Origin: Knoxdaviesia capensis
Taxonomy: Eukaryota; Ascomycota; Sordariomycetes; Microascales; Gondwanamycetaceae
Length of the DNA: 64,000 nucleotides
Assembly: GCA_001510575.1 (NCBI GenBank)
Contig: LNGK01000008.1
Span: forward strand, 4,288,981 to 4,352,980
Direction: 5' to 3'
Under the pieces are notes generated by a model. The model made no database searches. It saw nothing but the letters and a program-made list of their open reading frames with translations, and was not told where the DNA came from. The position numbers were made by a program, and so were the translations under genes. Shown in pieces: positions 42,501 to 53,862 of the stretch. Each line of letters begins with the position of its first letter. Position 1 is the stretch's first letter.

Positions 42501-42690
42501 AGGCCGGAGTGGTTGAAGATGCGGCGGGTTTTGCTGGAGGATCGAGAGGTGAGAGAGAGAAGGCTGACGGGTTGATATCGAAGGATGAAGTATCAGGTGT
42601 AAAGGTTGGGAGAGTTAGCGGCTCAAAGGGAGGAGGAGCGGGAAGAGCCTTGGAAAGCCGCGAGCGGCCTTTTGTTAGTCTGGACGTCAT
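39538..42690 (-). CDS. Large disordered protein with C-terminal Cys-rich zinc-binding-like domain, function unknown
   Basis: A 1050-aa single-exon frame starting MTSRLTKGRSRLSK. About the first 930 residues are Ser/Pro/Thr/Ala-rich and probably disordered, with an Ala run encoded by a (CAG)-type repeat near 40953-40978. The folded part is at the C-terminus: YDCFQRHQRMLRVPNKFYR (C955, H959), then three CxxC pairs (C974/C977, C990/C993, C998/C1001), with Trp and aromatic residues between them. This suggests a compact zinc-binding domain of unassigned type, followed by a helix. The spacing is not that of RING, GATA or Zn2Cys6. No function can be assigned. A long pyrimidine-rich leader (minus strand) lies upstream. 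Confidence 0.8.
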   Translation of the reverse strand: MTSRLTKGRSRLSKALPAPPPFEPLTLPTFTPDTSSFDINPSAFSLSPLDPPAKPAASSTTPAFIPYSPTTNAIPSNTTTTSLSASVPRSTIGLGSVTMSSSPLPSPQPQLTPSASSMSVASRMLPNSLKKDTQSSTPAKDTLDRDEKKESAFAKISGALPSFPLRSGSKTKPNSPPVMTIPRRPVGGPAAAPPTGPSTSMTSPTTMSGTGVSSPVASASAQDSAAYGASSTTRKPAPTAPTAAPAQKHIPAPILTTTSKTTPVSPPEPSPGESIMSLLSAYSRGSYFEPMSRDAAMDGSASTARTSEATVPAKVTSATNRFPPSLQYIPQPKVATKDTLPASPKPANIYSPGISSLPSQSQPQVPKDPSLIHRRNLTNEKKVQVADLKLSTGNITVSHGQSANKTVVTETPNALTITKTTGAGAVMAATRGISSTVNQNKPSHFPSLSVTKPDTDNEAPNQYLQQQKQAASIVGEPKPQNPRLPSTQQTASSISPLNPQTSTNSNLSNSSTVQNSYAANPLPSPSHLQAAQLRTPTSPFGLPGRDIRPSATRPSPLSSPGLDAPPAPAPPAAAAAAASTSSSVSLATTAASTAAASSASVSEYSRDSYASGESDEANMGQETSTLRSKMHSLRTKNRIADDVDAKPPLRYRVDSQEPIVLGVRTTFPDAASTPASVSNGSQGNALKRLPTPEYEKQDVQTPIVDPVAPQLSPAASPEPGSGDNEGQDKKMQMNQQQPAGNITRRPIARKEIGGGSGVHGTKSLSDLKAAGAPNAATSPPMPPDAATSGSAGIVPPGETSNMPIMSPTAIPGQTKSHMNQFPAQPIRRQPGRPGGATGSLALATATARSSAGALQDGAPSSASSADTPASAGPPPFSARDFAASGQQPGQYPGSGPGPMRRSDVVYKEVNYDELPEPPAEAMHFPTATPAPRLSNKPGPNGLFPATELRHSHYDCFQRHQRMLRVPNKFYRLECQTCGGGEAIDDQFFRCSWCALRICQSCNSMLRQARGDVQAVLHQIKQTRDAAAAAADGGDDAEQESGLASVLEQYN

Positions 42691-45600
42691 GATGGAGAAG
42701 GAGGAGGCCGGGCCTGCTATAAGCGAGAGGAGCAGGGGGGAGAGGAAAAGGTCGAGTGTCGCAACAAGATCGGCAAGACGCGGTCAATGTCGTGGGTTGG
42801 AAGAAGGGAGAGCAAACAAGAGCAACGCTTCAAAGCTATGCCAGAGCACGTGTTAAATAGCAGTTCTTTTCAGCAGAGAGGCAATTGGATCATTAAGGCT
42901 CCGCCACAGGAAGAAAGAAACACGATCAGACACAGGCGCAGAAACAACACAGAGTGAGACTCCCGGCAAATTCGAGAGATAAGGGGGGAGGAGCAAGAAG
43001 GAGAAGCACAACAGTAAGGTGGTCAATCGAGGGAAAAAGAAGTTTAGTTGGCCATGCGGACAAGATCAAGTCAAAGCCTCCGAGGTCCGGCGCGAGGCTT
43101 GATATGTAACATAAAAGCGGGAGGCGTATGTTAGGGGACCCAGGATGTTGTGTAGAGTAACACAGATCCAAACGTAAGTCTGAGGGAGCGGAATTGGGCA
43201 AAGACACGCAAGTCTACAGAGGAGAAGCAGAGATCCGAAAAGCACCACGGCAGTGAAAGTGGCGCAAAGATTGGAGGGAAACACGGCGGATGAGGCGTTG
43301 AGGATCGGCAGACAACGGAGGGCAGGTTCGTATATCGTAAGAGAATGAAGGAGAGTGTGATGAGCAGGATGGATAGATATCACGGCGTTTAGATTATGTT
43401 GGGTGAATTACACGGCGCGAGACATGGACCGAAAAAGAAGAAAAAACCAGAGACAGAGGTATGCAGCTGGAGCAAACGAGGGAGACTTGTGAGACAAGTA
43501 AACAAACTAAGAAAAGAACCCCCAAGGTATTTGAAAGAAAGAGAAAAATGAAGCGGGCGCAAACTCAACCACGAGATGGGAGATTAGAGAGCGCGCGAGG
43601 GAGGAAGAGAGAGAGAGAGAGAAAGCGAGCGAGCGAGACAAAGATAGATACGACGCGACACCAGAGACAGACTCGGAGCACCTCCGGAAGGTCGTGGGAT
43701 GGTGGGCTGGACTGGCGAAGACAAGGCGGAAAAGCAGAGCAAATCTGTGTCGGCACAGCTTTGGTGGAGTTGAGTGGCGGTCGACGAGAAGGAAGAGTGT
43801 TTGTACAGGGAGGAGGATATGGGGAACAAGATGGATAAGGCGCAAGGGACCAGAAGAGACACGCAGAGAGTGGGATGGTGGCAGACGGCGGAGAGAGAGA
43901 TGGAAACAAAGATCGGAGCGCCTGCGCGGAGGAGGAGTATATAGAAGCAGTCAAACACTACAGTATCAAGCTCGGCTTATTCGAGGGGGGAACGGAGAGT
44001 CAGGGAAATTCCGGAGGGTGGTATTGAGGTATCCAAGAAGAAAATGGCAAGGCAAATATGGGTTAATTCTGGGATATATAAAAAGGGAGGAAAACGAGAG
44101 ACTGGGCTTGGTGAGGGAGGAACAAAAAGGACGAGGAAGTTCTTCAAGCCGAAGGATACGGTGGGAAATAATGCCTGAAGGGGACCGGAAGGGGAATGGA
44201 GATGTATTAGAGAGGCACAAGAACGCGCAGGCAAACGAGAGACGGGGAGGAAACGAATGAAGCAAAAGACGAGACAAAGAAAGGCGGATGATGTGACGAT
44301 GGGAAAGAAAAAAAAAAGAAGAAAAAAAAAGAGGAGGAAGAAAAACGAAGAGGAAAATTAACCAGAGAAAAAAAAAGACGGAGGAGCTCAGCTTCGGGTG
44401 TAAGAGAAAGAGTGAGGGAAGGCACGGACGGAGATCGGTGGACTTGCTACAAGGCATACGCGAGGCAAGAACGAACAACGAGTTCTTTCTGTTCCTCTTT
44501 TTTTTCTCTTCTTCGACAAAAAAAACCACTCAACGGCTCTTTACATGAGTGACGTTTTCCTTCCAAGAAGAAAGAGCGGCGGCAGGCGAACAGATGGAAA
44601 GAGGGAGCCACCACCTACAGCGTAGCAATTGTCAAAGTTGCGACAGGGGACGGTGTTGAGTTGGTGGGGGTGGTGTGGCCCTGGCCTGAAGAAAAGTGCC
44701 AGGGGTTCGGTCGCTGTCGGGCTACGGACGCGTTCGGGTCTCTCTGGCCCAAGGTCGCGCTTTCCGTTTCCTTTGGGGGGTGTCCTCGTTGGGAGATCCT
44801 GCCGTGCGTTTTAGTGTGTTTGGGGTGAATGGACACCGGGCTTTGGGCGGATGTGATTGGCTGCAGCGGCCCAGGGAGCCCTGGTCCGGGGTCAGTTAGG
44901 CTAGCCATAAAGTACCATTTGTATGCGTGATTAGGTAGCGGGGTACAATCCACCACATGTTTGAAAGATCAAGTCCCCGGCCCAGTGGTTGACCTCGTCA
45001 CACCAGGTAACCCTAGGGGGCTGGAGGTATTCACAGTTGAAGTTGTTCCGACTTTTGAGACAGACAGCATGTACGAGTGCAGAGGACAGTATGCACTATA
45101 CCTAGGCAGTACTGTACTCTTCTGGTCAAGATGTACTGTAGACGAGACGTCCACAATAAGCTGCCGTGCCAGGGTCAGCAAAAGCCACCCTCGGGGCTGT
45201 TAAGTTTTTTATAGGCCGGCTGTTCATTGCCTGTAGAATTGCCCCGAAATTCCATCCTTGACCACAAAAAGTTTTACAGTGGATCTCTTGCAAGATTTGC
45301 TCGGCAGAAACAGGGAATTGGGGTTTCTCTGGGCATCTTCTCTGGTTGTCGTTGGACTCCAGACATACTGTACATGCTGTGCCCAAGAAATACGTACAAG
45401 ATGTAATTACCCCGTCAGTGGCGACACAAGAACAGCGAATGGCGGCTTGACTGTTTCGCCAGGCCTTGGCTCAACTCGTATTTCCAAAGAGGCCACCAAG
45501 AGGAACGAGGCTGATAACCACCGCCGGGAGTTCAGTCCCACGATGAACAACTGACTGACGACAGGTAAAGGAACAAGAGACTCAACTCCGCTCCGGACTG

Positions 45601-48035
45601 GCCAGGAAAGGAGAAACTTGCTCCAGTAATGATCTGCGCCAAACTAGTAAATGTGAGAACACGCAAATCTATGGGTACGCACAAGAACACACAAGACGTC
45701 GTCAACACCGCTTTCTCTCTGGTGCCCGTTTTTTTATTATTTCTGAACATCTAACCCTGTCGCCCATCCGCAGCCTGCAGGTCTTCATTCTGCGCACCTC
45801 TGTGTTGTCTCTGCCAAGATCTTGGTGTCGAGAAAAATCGAACCTGAGGTTCAGGCCGTCCCATGTCTGTCTCTAACCTTTTTTTTTTTCTTTTTTTTTT
45901 CTTTTTTTTTTTTTTTGCTTCTCCGTCTTTTACCTCCTTTTTCAAGCTGGTCGTGAAATCATCTTTCAACCTTTCCAGCTTTTATTTTCAGCTTCCCGCC
46001 AGGGGTCGTGTGGGCTCTCGCTGTGTAACAGTCTGTCGAGAGCACTCCTATATCCGCCCTCAGTTGCGCCATGTGTTGTATCGTAGCACTCATAGCTACT
46101 TGGTTCGAATCTTTCGTAGGGCACTACGGAGCCTCAATGACGACAGACCGTTGAGAAAAGACCACTATAAAAAGTGGTCACCAATTTACCGTCTCCCACC
46201 AGATGATCCCTGTGAACATCAGGAACAAGGGCGCGGGACTGCCGGCCATGGGCTCCCGTCTGCGGTCCCTTGAAATTTCATCATCCAGCGAGATGTTTTC
46301 CTGACAAATCAGCTTCTGAAGGTATTCTAGCTTTGCCAACACAGCGGAAGGGGCTCTTCTACCCGCAATATCGCGTCTGTCTGGGTAGCAAACGCATTCC
46401 CCAGGTACAATGCTCTCTAACGCCCTGTAAGACATGTACCCGCGTAGAGACCGAGGACATTTTCAGGCTGGCGGTGGCACCACGATGTGTTTCCAATCGG
46501 GCCTTGAGTTGTTGTACAGACAGTACTGGATGTCAAGGTCCATCAGATGAGTTGATAGCTGTGTCTCGATGCCATGTACTGTACCGTACTACCTCGAAGA
46601 TGATCTCCGATCACCTTCAACACTCCTAAGCTCTGCAGCATTCGACATGCATTCTCTTCCCGACCACAGAAGTCCCTTTAAGCACAGCCTCTCCAACGCC
46701 GCGCCCCTGAAGATTTAGCGCGGGTTATTGTTATTAAATTAGCAACAGAATTAAAAGAAGAGAGAGAGAAAATGGCGGGGCGCGAGTTCCAACCAAATTA
46801 AGGGTGAGCCGGACATGACGGCGCCAACGGTCGCGCCTTGTTTTTCATTTTGCTGTTGGAGGGCCGGATTAAGTGGGGAAGCAAATTTACCAAGAGACAG
46901 AGGCCGAGGAAAGGGAGAGAGGACGGAATCGAAATGGAGGTGCAGTAGTCCAGAGTACAGAGTACAGACTGGAGATCTGAGAGTGTTATACTCCCTCACT
47001 CTAGCATGTGCAGAATGCAGATGCCGCATCGCACACGGAGAGGCAGGAGCGTTCTGCGAACAAACGACAAGAGGATCTCGGGCCGGAAAGTCCATTGCAG
47101 TTTCCCCTTCGGTGATCTCAGCCAGCTGTCTTCTCTCCTCTCTGTATTATGTCATCCTCGGAACATCTCTCTCCAAAATCCCAACGTCTGCCTTCATCTC
47201 ACTTCTCACCTCATCCCACTTCATCCCACTTCTCTCCACAATCTGAGCTTCATCCTTTCTTCTATCTTCACTCTAACCCTTGCTGCTCTGAGTGGTGTGC
47301 GGTGTTGTTCATTTCTCGTTCGCTTAATTGTCTCTCTAAGACCAATTCCTTAGGTCCCCGCCCTAGTGTTCTCTCCAATATCCGGGGACATTCCGTCCGC
47401 TATCTTTTTAGTTGCCGGCAGTCAGGGGGTACGGAAGTGGTCCACAGTGTGGTTTGTCTTGATCGGAGGAATTGGCGTGATTGTCTTTCCCCGGCCAAGA
47501 TCATAACAACCAGCGGACTTGCCAGAAAGGTGAGTTCGTGCGTATATTCCAAGTCTAGTGGTGGACGGACTGGCTGTGACTTTGGCTGACCTTGCTTTCA
47601 CCACGCTCAAAAAGTGTAGGAGCCGCCTCAATTAGATGCGAAGCAACATTTCATAGCCAGATACACAATATCAGCCAACGAGTGCCGCATCGTGAATGCC
47701 CACGGCAATACTCCGGAAGCCGGCACTCGGCCCATTCCACTGGGAACCCTCTCAACGTTAGTCTAATCTGGCATCTTTCGCGTTCATAGTCAATACGGAA
47801 TATGCATTTATATGAACTATGTACATTGTACTTAACGGCACGGCAACATCAGTTTTCATCATCAGGCCAAACACCCAGAATCACACGACAGCGAGGAAGC
47901 CTTCGGTGAACTGTGGTCAATCCCCTGTGTCGATCTTCCAGCGCCTGGACCACTGCCGAACTCCCACTGGTAGCCCCCTCTTTCCGGCTTGGCTGGCCCC
48001 TTGACACGTCTGTCCTGCGACTGATACCACCATGA
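42691..48035. other. Long region without a recognised gene
   Basis: 42691-44530 is purine-rich on the plus strand (GA repeats near 43605-43640, A-rich near 44300-44340) and is probably promoter and 5' UTR of the gene at 42690. From 44530 to 48035 composition is mixed. Open frames are short (under 150 codons), overlapping and without known domains. A T tract of about 40 bp lies at 45878-45916. I see no gene. Confidence 0.5.
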
Positions 48036-48645
48036 CTAGGTCCTGGAAACCTTCAACTCACAGGTCTCACAGGTCCCACAGACAGCTGCCTTATAGCAGT
48101 CAGCGTTTTTGCACGAAAAACCACATGAGATCCCATTGATCGCCACAGGGGTCAGTGCATTCATCAATGCAACGGGGGCCTCTGTTCTACAGAATCTGTT
48201 CTTTTCGTCGGGCCAGTATTTCGCAGCGGGACGTGAATATACCACGGTCAGCAAGAACGGGAACTGGCATGGCCGAACATAAAAAGAAGGTTCTTTATAT
48301 GGGGCTTTTCTCTTGTTCGAGGCCGGTGCACATTGGCCAATTTCCGTCATCGAGCTGTCATAGTGTCACATTGGCCCGGCATTTCTGTTTTCCAGTGATA
48401 CGAACTCGACCCTCTGGAGTGTTCGTGGCAGATTCCAAGATCCAGCACATGGTAGGCTGGATTTCCCCATAATATTCCAATCTATTCCACTCTGCACTCA
48501 ATACCGGCCTCGACAATGCGGAAGAATCGAAAGTCTCGGTAAGATATATTGGCACCACCGCACCGCGGCGCTCCTGTCTCCTACATAAGTCATGAGCTGA
48601 AAAGCCCACATGGCCAGTATAGTGGGATAGAGCGAGGTACGGCAA
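48036..48645 (-). pseudogene. Possible frameshifted Cys-rich ORF
   Basis: Two adjoining minus-strand frames, 48645-48358 and 48350-48036, have protein-like composition and would join with a one-base shift near 48355. The second ends in a Cys-rich tail (ISCGFSCKNADCYK, then VCGTCETCELK). No homologue is recognised. No splice signals of the usual fungal form explain the join, so a broken gene, a sequencing error or chance are all possible. No signal peptide is evident at the presumed start. Confidence 0.3.
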
Positions 48646-51011
48646 GAGGGAGAGTGAGTGATATCGGCTCTGACATAAATAGGACTAACATATTGAAATT
48701 CATCTTAACCATCCTCCAGCCATTGAATTCGGACAGAATTCAGTTTAACGCTCGTATATTTCAATCAAGTGTCTATTATGCCAGAGCTTTCAGCCCGACC
48801 GTTCGCAATACTCTTTTCCACCTTCCGTTCGCTTTCACTGGTTGTCAACGATGCAGGCTAGCTATGGATGGTAATAGCGGGCTCGTATTACTGCATGGAT
48901 TCCGTTTTTTTTTCTTCTTTTTGGCTGGATGATGCCACCCTATCTGCGGTCTCACTCCCCCCCCAGTTACCGGATGAAGAAAAAGAAGAAGAAGTTGTTC
49001 CCCAGAAAAGCGTGGTATCGCGCTCGTATCGGAGTCCCGGTATGTTTTGGCGGTTTCGCCACCAGCCAGGCCAACACAGGCTGGCCACGTATGATCTCCC
49101 ATTCTGCAGAGCGTGTATGTGGTACGGTGAACAGCGGTTCGTCCGTATGTGGCCAGCCTCCCGTCCGTCCTGCAGCGAACACAACTAACTGCCCGAGATG
49201 CGCCCTCCCTGGTGTTTGTGGTGAACTGGCTTGTCTATCGGTAGCCACCAGGCTTTCCCTCTCCGTTCATGAGACTTTGACGTGATACAATAACGGGTGG
49301 GTCACAGAGCCAGACCGTCAGCCGCCCAGCGCCAAACATCGTCAGCCTCCCCAATGCGTGGGTTTGACGTGCAATTCATGGCGTGGGTGTGGCATTTTGT
49401 GGAATTTTGGGGGAAATTCTATCGCCAAAGTGGCGCGAGTGTATGAAGGAGTGTGAAGCAGCGCATCATTCAGCAGGGTGTTCCAAGGTCAAAGTGCTAA
49501 TGAAGGAAAGGCGGCGAGATCCAGTGTGAGCAATTCCCGCAGATTTCTTCACAGGAAGGATTCGAGTCTGATGAAGTCCCTACCCGACCTTTTTTTCGCT
49601 CCTTTTTACCCGTTTCCTCGTGAACGTAGCACTTCCGACCCTGCGCCGGACGGCCGCCAAGTCGGGAGGGGCGTTATCCAGGAGTCCCACGGCACAAGAG
49701 GAAGGGAGCTCGTGCAGCGCCTCGATATGAGAAAGGGGTTGTGCATATCTTCTTTATCATCTGTGTAAGAGGCGTCCGTCGCGGCCGTCGCGGCCAGCCC
49801 AACAAAAAAGGAAATAAAATTTAGGTTGCTCACAAAAATGCTTCCCGAGCGAGTGTTTTCCTTGGTATCTGATGCAAAAGACAGTCTCAACCGCCGGGGA
49901 CCCGGAAGACAACGGAGCCTTTGGTTCCCTGTCCATCCAGTGTTGCGCTGAAAAAGGTGAAATTTCTTAGTGGGCGTCTTTTTCAGCTGCTGATAACCCC
50001 TGCTCGGCGCAACCCCAAAGTTGGCCCATGGATTGTGCTAGCAATGCAGAGTGAACTGGTCATATCACCTGGATATCGTGCCCCGTCCGTTCCCCTGTGA
50101 TCTGGATCTGGAAATGCAAGCACTTCGCCTAGCGAGAAAGGCCGACCAGGGGGTGTTGGACGATGAGTACTGTAGGGTAAGGGATGGACCTCCAACGGAC
50201 GTCAAAGAGCTCAGGAAACCCTTGAGAAGATGCGAGCTGTAAAAGCCTGCAACCCATTCCGTCTTGGGGTCGTCGTCACACTACCTTTAATCTGTCTGCA
50301 TGAAGGGGAAGAAAAAAAAAAGGGCATATATTTCGTAAATTCGGGCGGCTGGTGAGCTCCGTCGCTCCCCTCCAAATCCCGCAATATAGCGGTGGCAGGG
50401 CCTGCTCGACCTGTGGTGTATCCAATAGATCCCATGGTGGGAAATTGACAACTCACATACTCTGGATCGGCCGTGCAAAGTGGATCGGAGGCATTTCACC
50501 GCCAGATTCCTCCGTTGCTTTTCAATCCCACAAATCTTGGGAAATATCGGAGGGGGCGGGTGCAGTCTCTTTGGTCCGTCTTCTTCTTCACTGTCAATAT
50601 CTTCCCCCCAGCCTCCTCGCATGTGGTCCTCGTTCCCCGTTAAACTAATGCATCCTAAAACAGACACACAGTGAAGTTCTATGCAGCAACCTCGTAAAAA
50701 AGTCAAATTTCTGTGGATTGGCAGAACTCATTCTTGTTCAGCTTGCGGTGATTCTCTGGAGCTTTCTTCGTCGTCTGGTGTTAAAAATAGATCGGGAATT
50801 GTGGGCTGGTGGTCTAGGGTTGGTCTAGGGTCGGGGTACAGGGTTGCTAAAAGTCTGTCTCACGTCTATGAAAACAAACTCCGACGGCATGGTGATTCAA
50901 GATGACCGTTGGGGTACCGTAAGAAGTGATACCACATTTTACATTATATCCTCAAATGGCTCGCTCGGTTTAGAACATACATATATATACCAGAAGTTCA
51001 CTACTAGATCC
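48646..51011. other. Region without a recognised gene
   Basis: Mixed composition with short overlapping frames on both strands, none longer than 140 codons and none with a domain I know. The right end should contain the 3' UTR of the TBC gene. Confidence 0.5.
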
Positions 51012-53862
51012 TCACGAACCCCCACCCAGTAAATCCGCGAACAATGCGTCGCGCGCCGACGTCTTCTTCCCCTTATTCGGATGACGCACCAAGGGCTCCA
51101 ACCCAAAGATCTCATCCGAGCTCGTCCGTCCTGCAGCACCAGACCCGGCCCCCCTCCCGCCCGTCGGCGTAGTCGCCCCACTTCCAATCTTGCCGCCGTT
51201 ATTCGCGGTCCCGGTACTGTGCGCCGAGGACGGCACCACCTCGCCGAAGAGGAACGCGTTGCGCGTGCGGCTGGTCCGGGTGGTTGCGCTGCTGGCCGGC
51301 AGGCCGGTGGAGGCTGGACGGGCAGTCAGTGAGGGCGCCGGGAGCAGCGTCGATGCGGACACGCGTAACGGATCACCCGGGATCGACGGCGGCTCGTCGG
51401 AGAGAAGCGAGGAGATGGACGCTGGACTGAGGATGGTCGACGGCGGCGCTGATGCCGGTGGCGAGGGGATGGGCTGGGCCAGCACGGTCGGTGGGGACTT
51501 GGTGACGGGCACGATGTCGATGTCCATGTAGGACGGGTCCGGCAGCGGGTCTGTGGCTGGCTTTGAGAGCGGGGTGAGGCCGGGAACTGGGGAGGCCAGG
51601 GAGAGAGCCGCAAGACTGGGGCTGACGCCGCTCAGTGGGTCACTGGCCGGTGGGGGCGGCGATACCACCCGGGCCTTTGTCTCGCTAGATGCTTCCAGAG
51701 CGACAGGACCCGTCGGGTGTGGCGCTATGGCTGTGCTGCTGGTATTCGCCGAGTCCTCCAGCGACACTTTGACAAAATGCAGACGGGCAGCAGCCACGTC
51801 AATCATCTCCAGACTCTTAGTCTTGTCGTCCAAGTCTGCCGCTGAGATTGCCCGGAGGTTAGCCAGCGTCTCGCCGACCACTGTCGCGAGCTGCAGGTTC
51901 CGCTGCTCCAGCGCCACGAGCAGCTGGTTCGAGTCTATAGTAGTGGCGAGCGGGAACCCCTGCTGACCCTGCTGAAGCTGCTGCTGTTGCTGCAACTGGC
52001 GGGTCACTGCCGCTTCCTGCAACTGCGCCACGTTCCGCCGGATCTCGCCGACCGCGTCGCGCACCGCGCGATTGATGCCCAGCCGTTCGCCGCGCTCCAG
52101 CACATTCTTCGCCGCACCCTGAAACAGGCCCTCGACGCCGCCCTGCTGCTGGATGAACCGCGATGGGGACGGGATGGTTGGCGGTCGGAAGCTGAGGCTG
52201 CTGCCTAGACTGATCGTTTGGCGGGGGCTGTTGGGTTGTATTGGAGAGACGGCACCCGGGGAGAGTGTGGATCCGGGCCGGGGCGGCATGAATGATGCGG
52301 ATGTGGTTGATGGTCGCGGGGTCGTGGGGGCGCGGCCGGTGTACTTAAGTATGAGTGCTGCAGCACCGGCAGGCGACATGTGCGATTTCAAATACAGCGC
52401 GTCGTCAACGAAGGTATAGGGGCCATGCGGCGGCGCAGGAATCGGGTATTTGAGAAGCATTTGGAGACACATTGAGTAATCGGCCTCGAGAACTGAACGT
52501 TTGTTAGCAACAATGTTGCTTAGCTATATATATCCTTGGTGTTCGTTGGAACAGGTGGGGGTAACTCACGATCCCAGCGGATGCGGATAAGCATGGCTAC
52601 GCAGATTAGATCGACTAACTTCAAAGTCGGGTCAACAGCAAAGAGCGTGTCCCAAAGAACAAGATGATCCTCAAAAGGAAACTCGCGGCCAAAGAGCAGC
52701 CGGATCCAGCGTCTACAGCGGTCAAAACATGAGTGAGAATCGAGTCTGAATGGAGTACCACATCACATCAGGCAGAACTTACATCAAAAATATCTGCGGC
52801 AGGATCTCAACATCGGTGAGGTGTTGTGCCAACTCAGGATCAACCTTGCGCAGACACATATCGTGGATGTGCCGGCTCTGCTCGACAATCGGGGTCACTT
52901 CGACCGCATTCGCAGCAGAGCTGGCGCGCCGCCGGGCCGAGCTGGACAGGAGCGCCGCGGAGGCCGCGGAGGCTGCGGCCGAAGGGGCGGTCCCAACATC
53001 GTAGAATTCGGCAGCGCGGTCCATGATTTTCTCAAACAGCACAAACGCATCGTGCTCAAGGTATTCCGCATTCAGCACGCTCAGCATTAGTAGTTCGTCC
53101 TCGTCCGATGGCGCGAACCCCTGCGGATTCTCAGGGGTGGCTTTGGCCAGGGCGTCAGTGTGCAGCACGTAGACGATCGGCGCGACCAGCTCGTGCATGC
53201 CCTGGCGGTAGCCGCCGCGCTGCGGGTGAAGCTTGCAGTACATGAATAGAACATCGACGACTATCGTCTGAATAAGCTCCTCGTGGTAGAAGTCTAGGTC
53301 CGGAAGCCGGCGGACGTCCTGGGCAATTTCGGCTCGCACGGCTTCGTCTTCACGGAGGGCGATCCACGGGGACTGGATTGTGGCTTTGTGAGTACGGAGA
53401 AGCATCGAAGCTAGCGGTATATGTGACAGTTTGCACTTACGTCCGGATCATCGGCAAGCGGGTCTATCACCACATCTGACAGGGACTCGGGGTGCTTGAT
53501 GTACTTCATCAGCTTGTCCCGCTGTTCGGAGTAGGCCGAGCGAGTTGAGCTGACAATGGGAATCCATGTTTCCGGTGAGGTGTCATGGAACAGGAGGAAG
53601 ATCTTCACTGCAGTATTAGTACATGTTGGAATGACAGCTTAAGGCACTTGAACCACTTGCCTTCCAGCAAACGGACCGAAGACCGGCAACACATGGCCCA
53701 GTTTGACCGTTATACTGCACAGCGCGCTGTAGCTCTCCCAAGCTAGAGCAGCTCGCCAAGGTCGTCTGCCACCGATATCTAGAATAAAGGTTAGAGTAGA
53801 CATCCCGGAGGGATCTTTAACTAAGATTATCGCACTGACCGGACATCGGCGGAAGAAGCCAT
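51012..53862 (-). CDS. TBC-domain Rab GTPase-activating protein (TBC1D5-like)
   Basis: Six exons (minus strand): 53862-53840, 53778-53661, 53602-53441, 53372-52783, 52712-52570 and 52492-51012, giving 838 aa. All junctions keep frame. Introns are 58-77 bp; intron 2 (53660-53603) uses a GC-AG pair (AAG then GCAAGT). The start M-A-S-S-A-D-V-R joins through a phase-2 intron. GLRSVCWKIFLLF, then the dual-finger motifs I-A-Q-D-V-R-R (Arg finger R123 by position, Arg122/123) and Y-R-Q-G (Gln158), mark a catalytically competent TBC domain (about 30-365). A Gln-rich coiled section and a long Ser/Pro-rich tail follow. The family accelerates GTP hydrolysis by Rab GTPases; animal TBC1D5 acts on Rab7 in retromer traffic. 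The substrate here is inferred. Confidence 0.88.
53603..53660 (-). other. GC-AG intron 2 of the TBC gene
   Basis: The donor reads AAG|GCAAGT and the acceptor GTGAAG|ATC. A good branch-like sequence (TACTAAT) lies 14-20 bp before the acceptor. The join gives GLRSVCWK-IFLLF, matching the TBC consensus. Using the nearer CAG acceptor would break this match. Confidence 0.7.
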
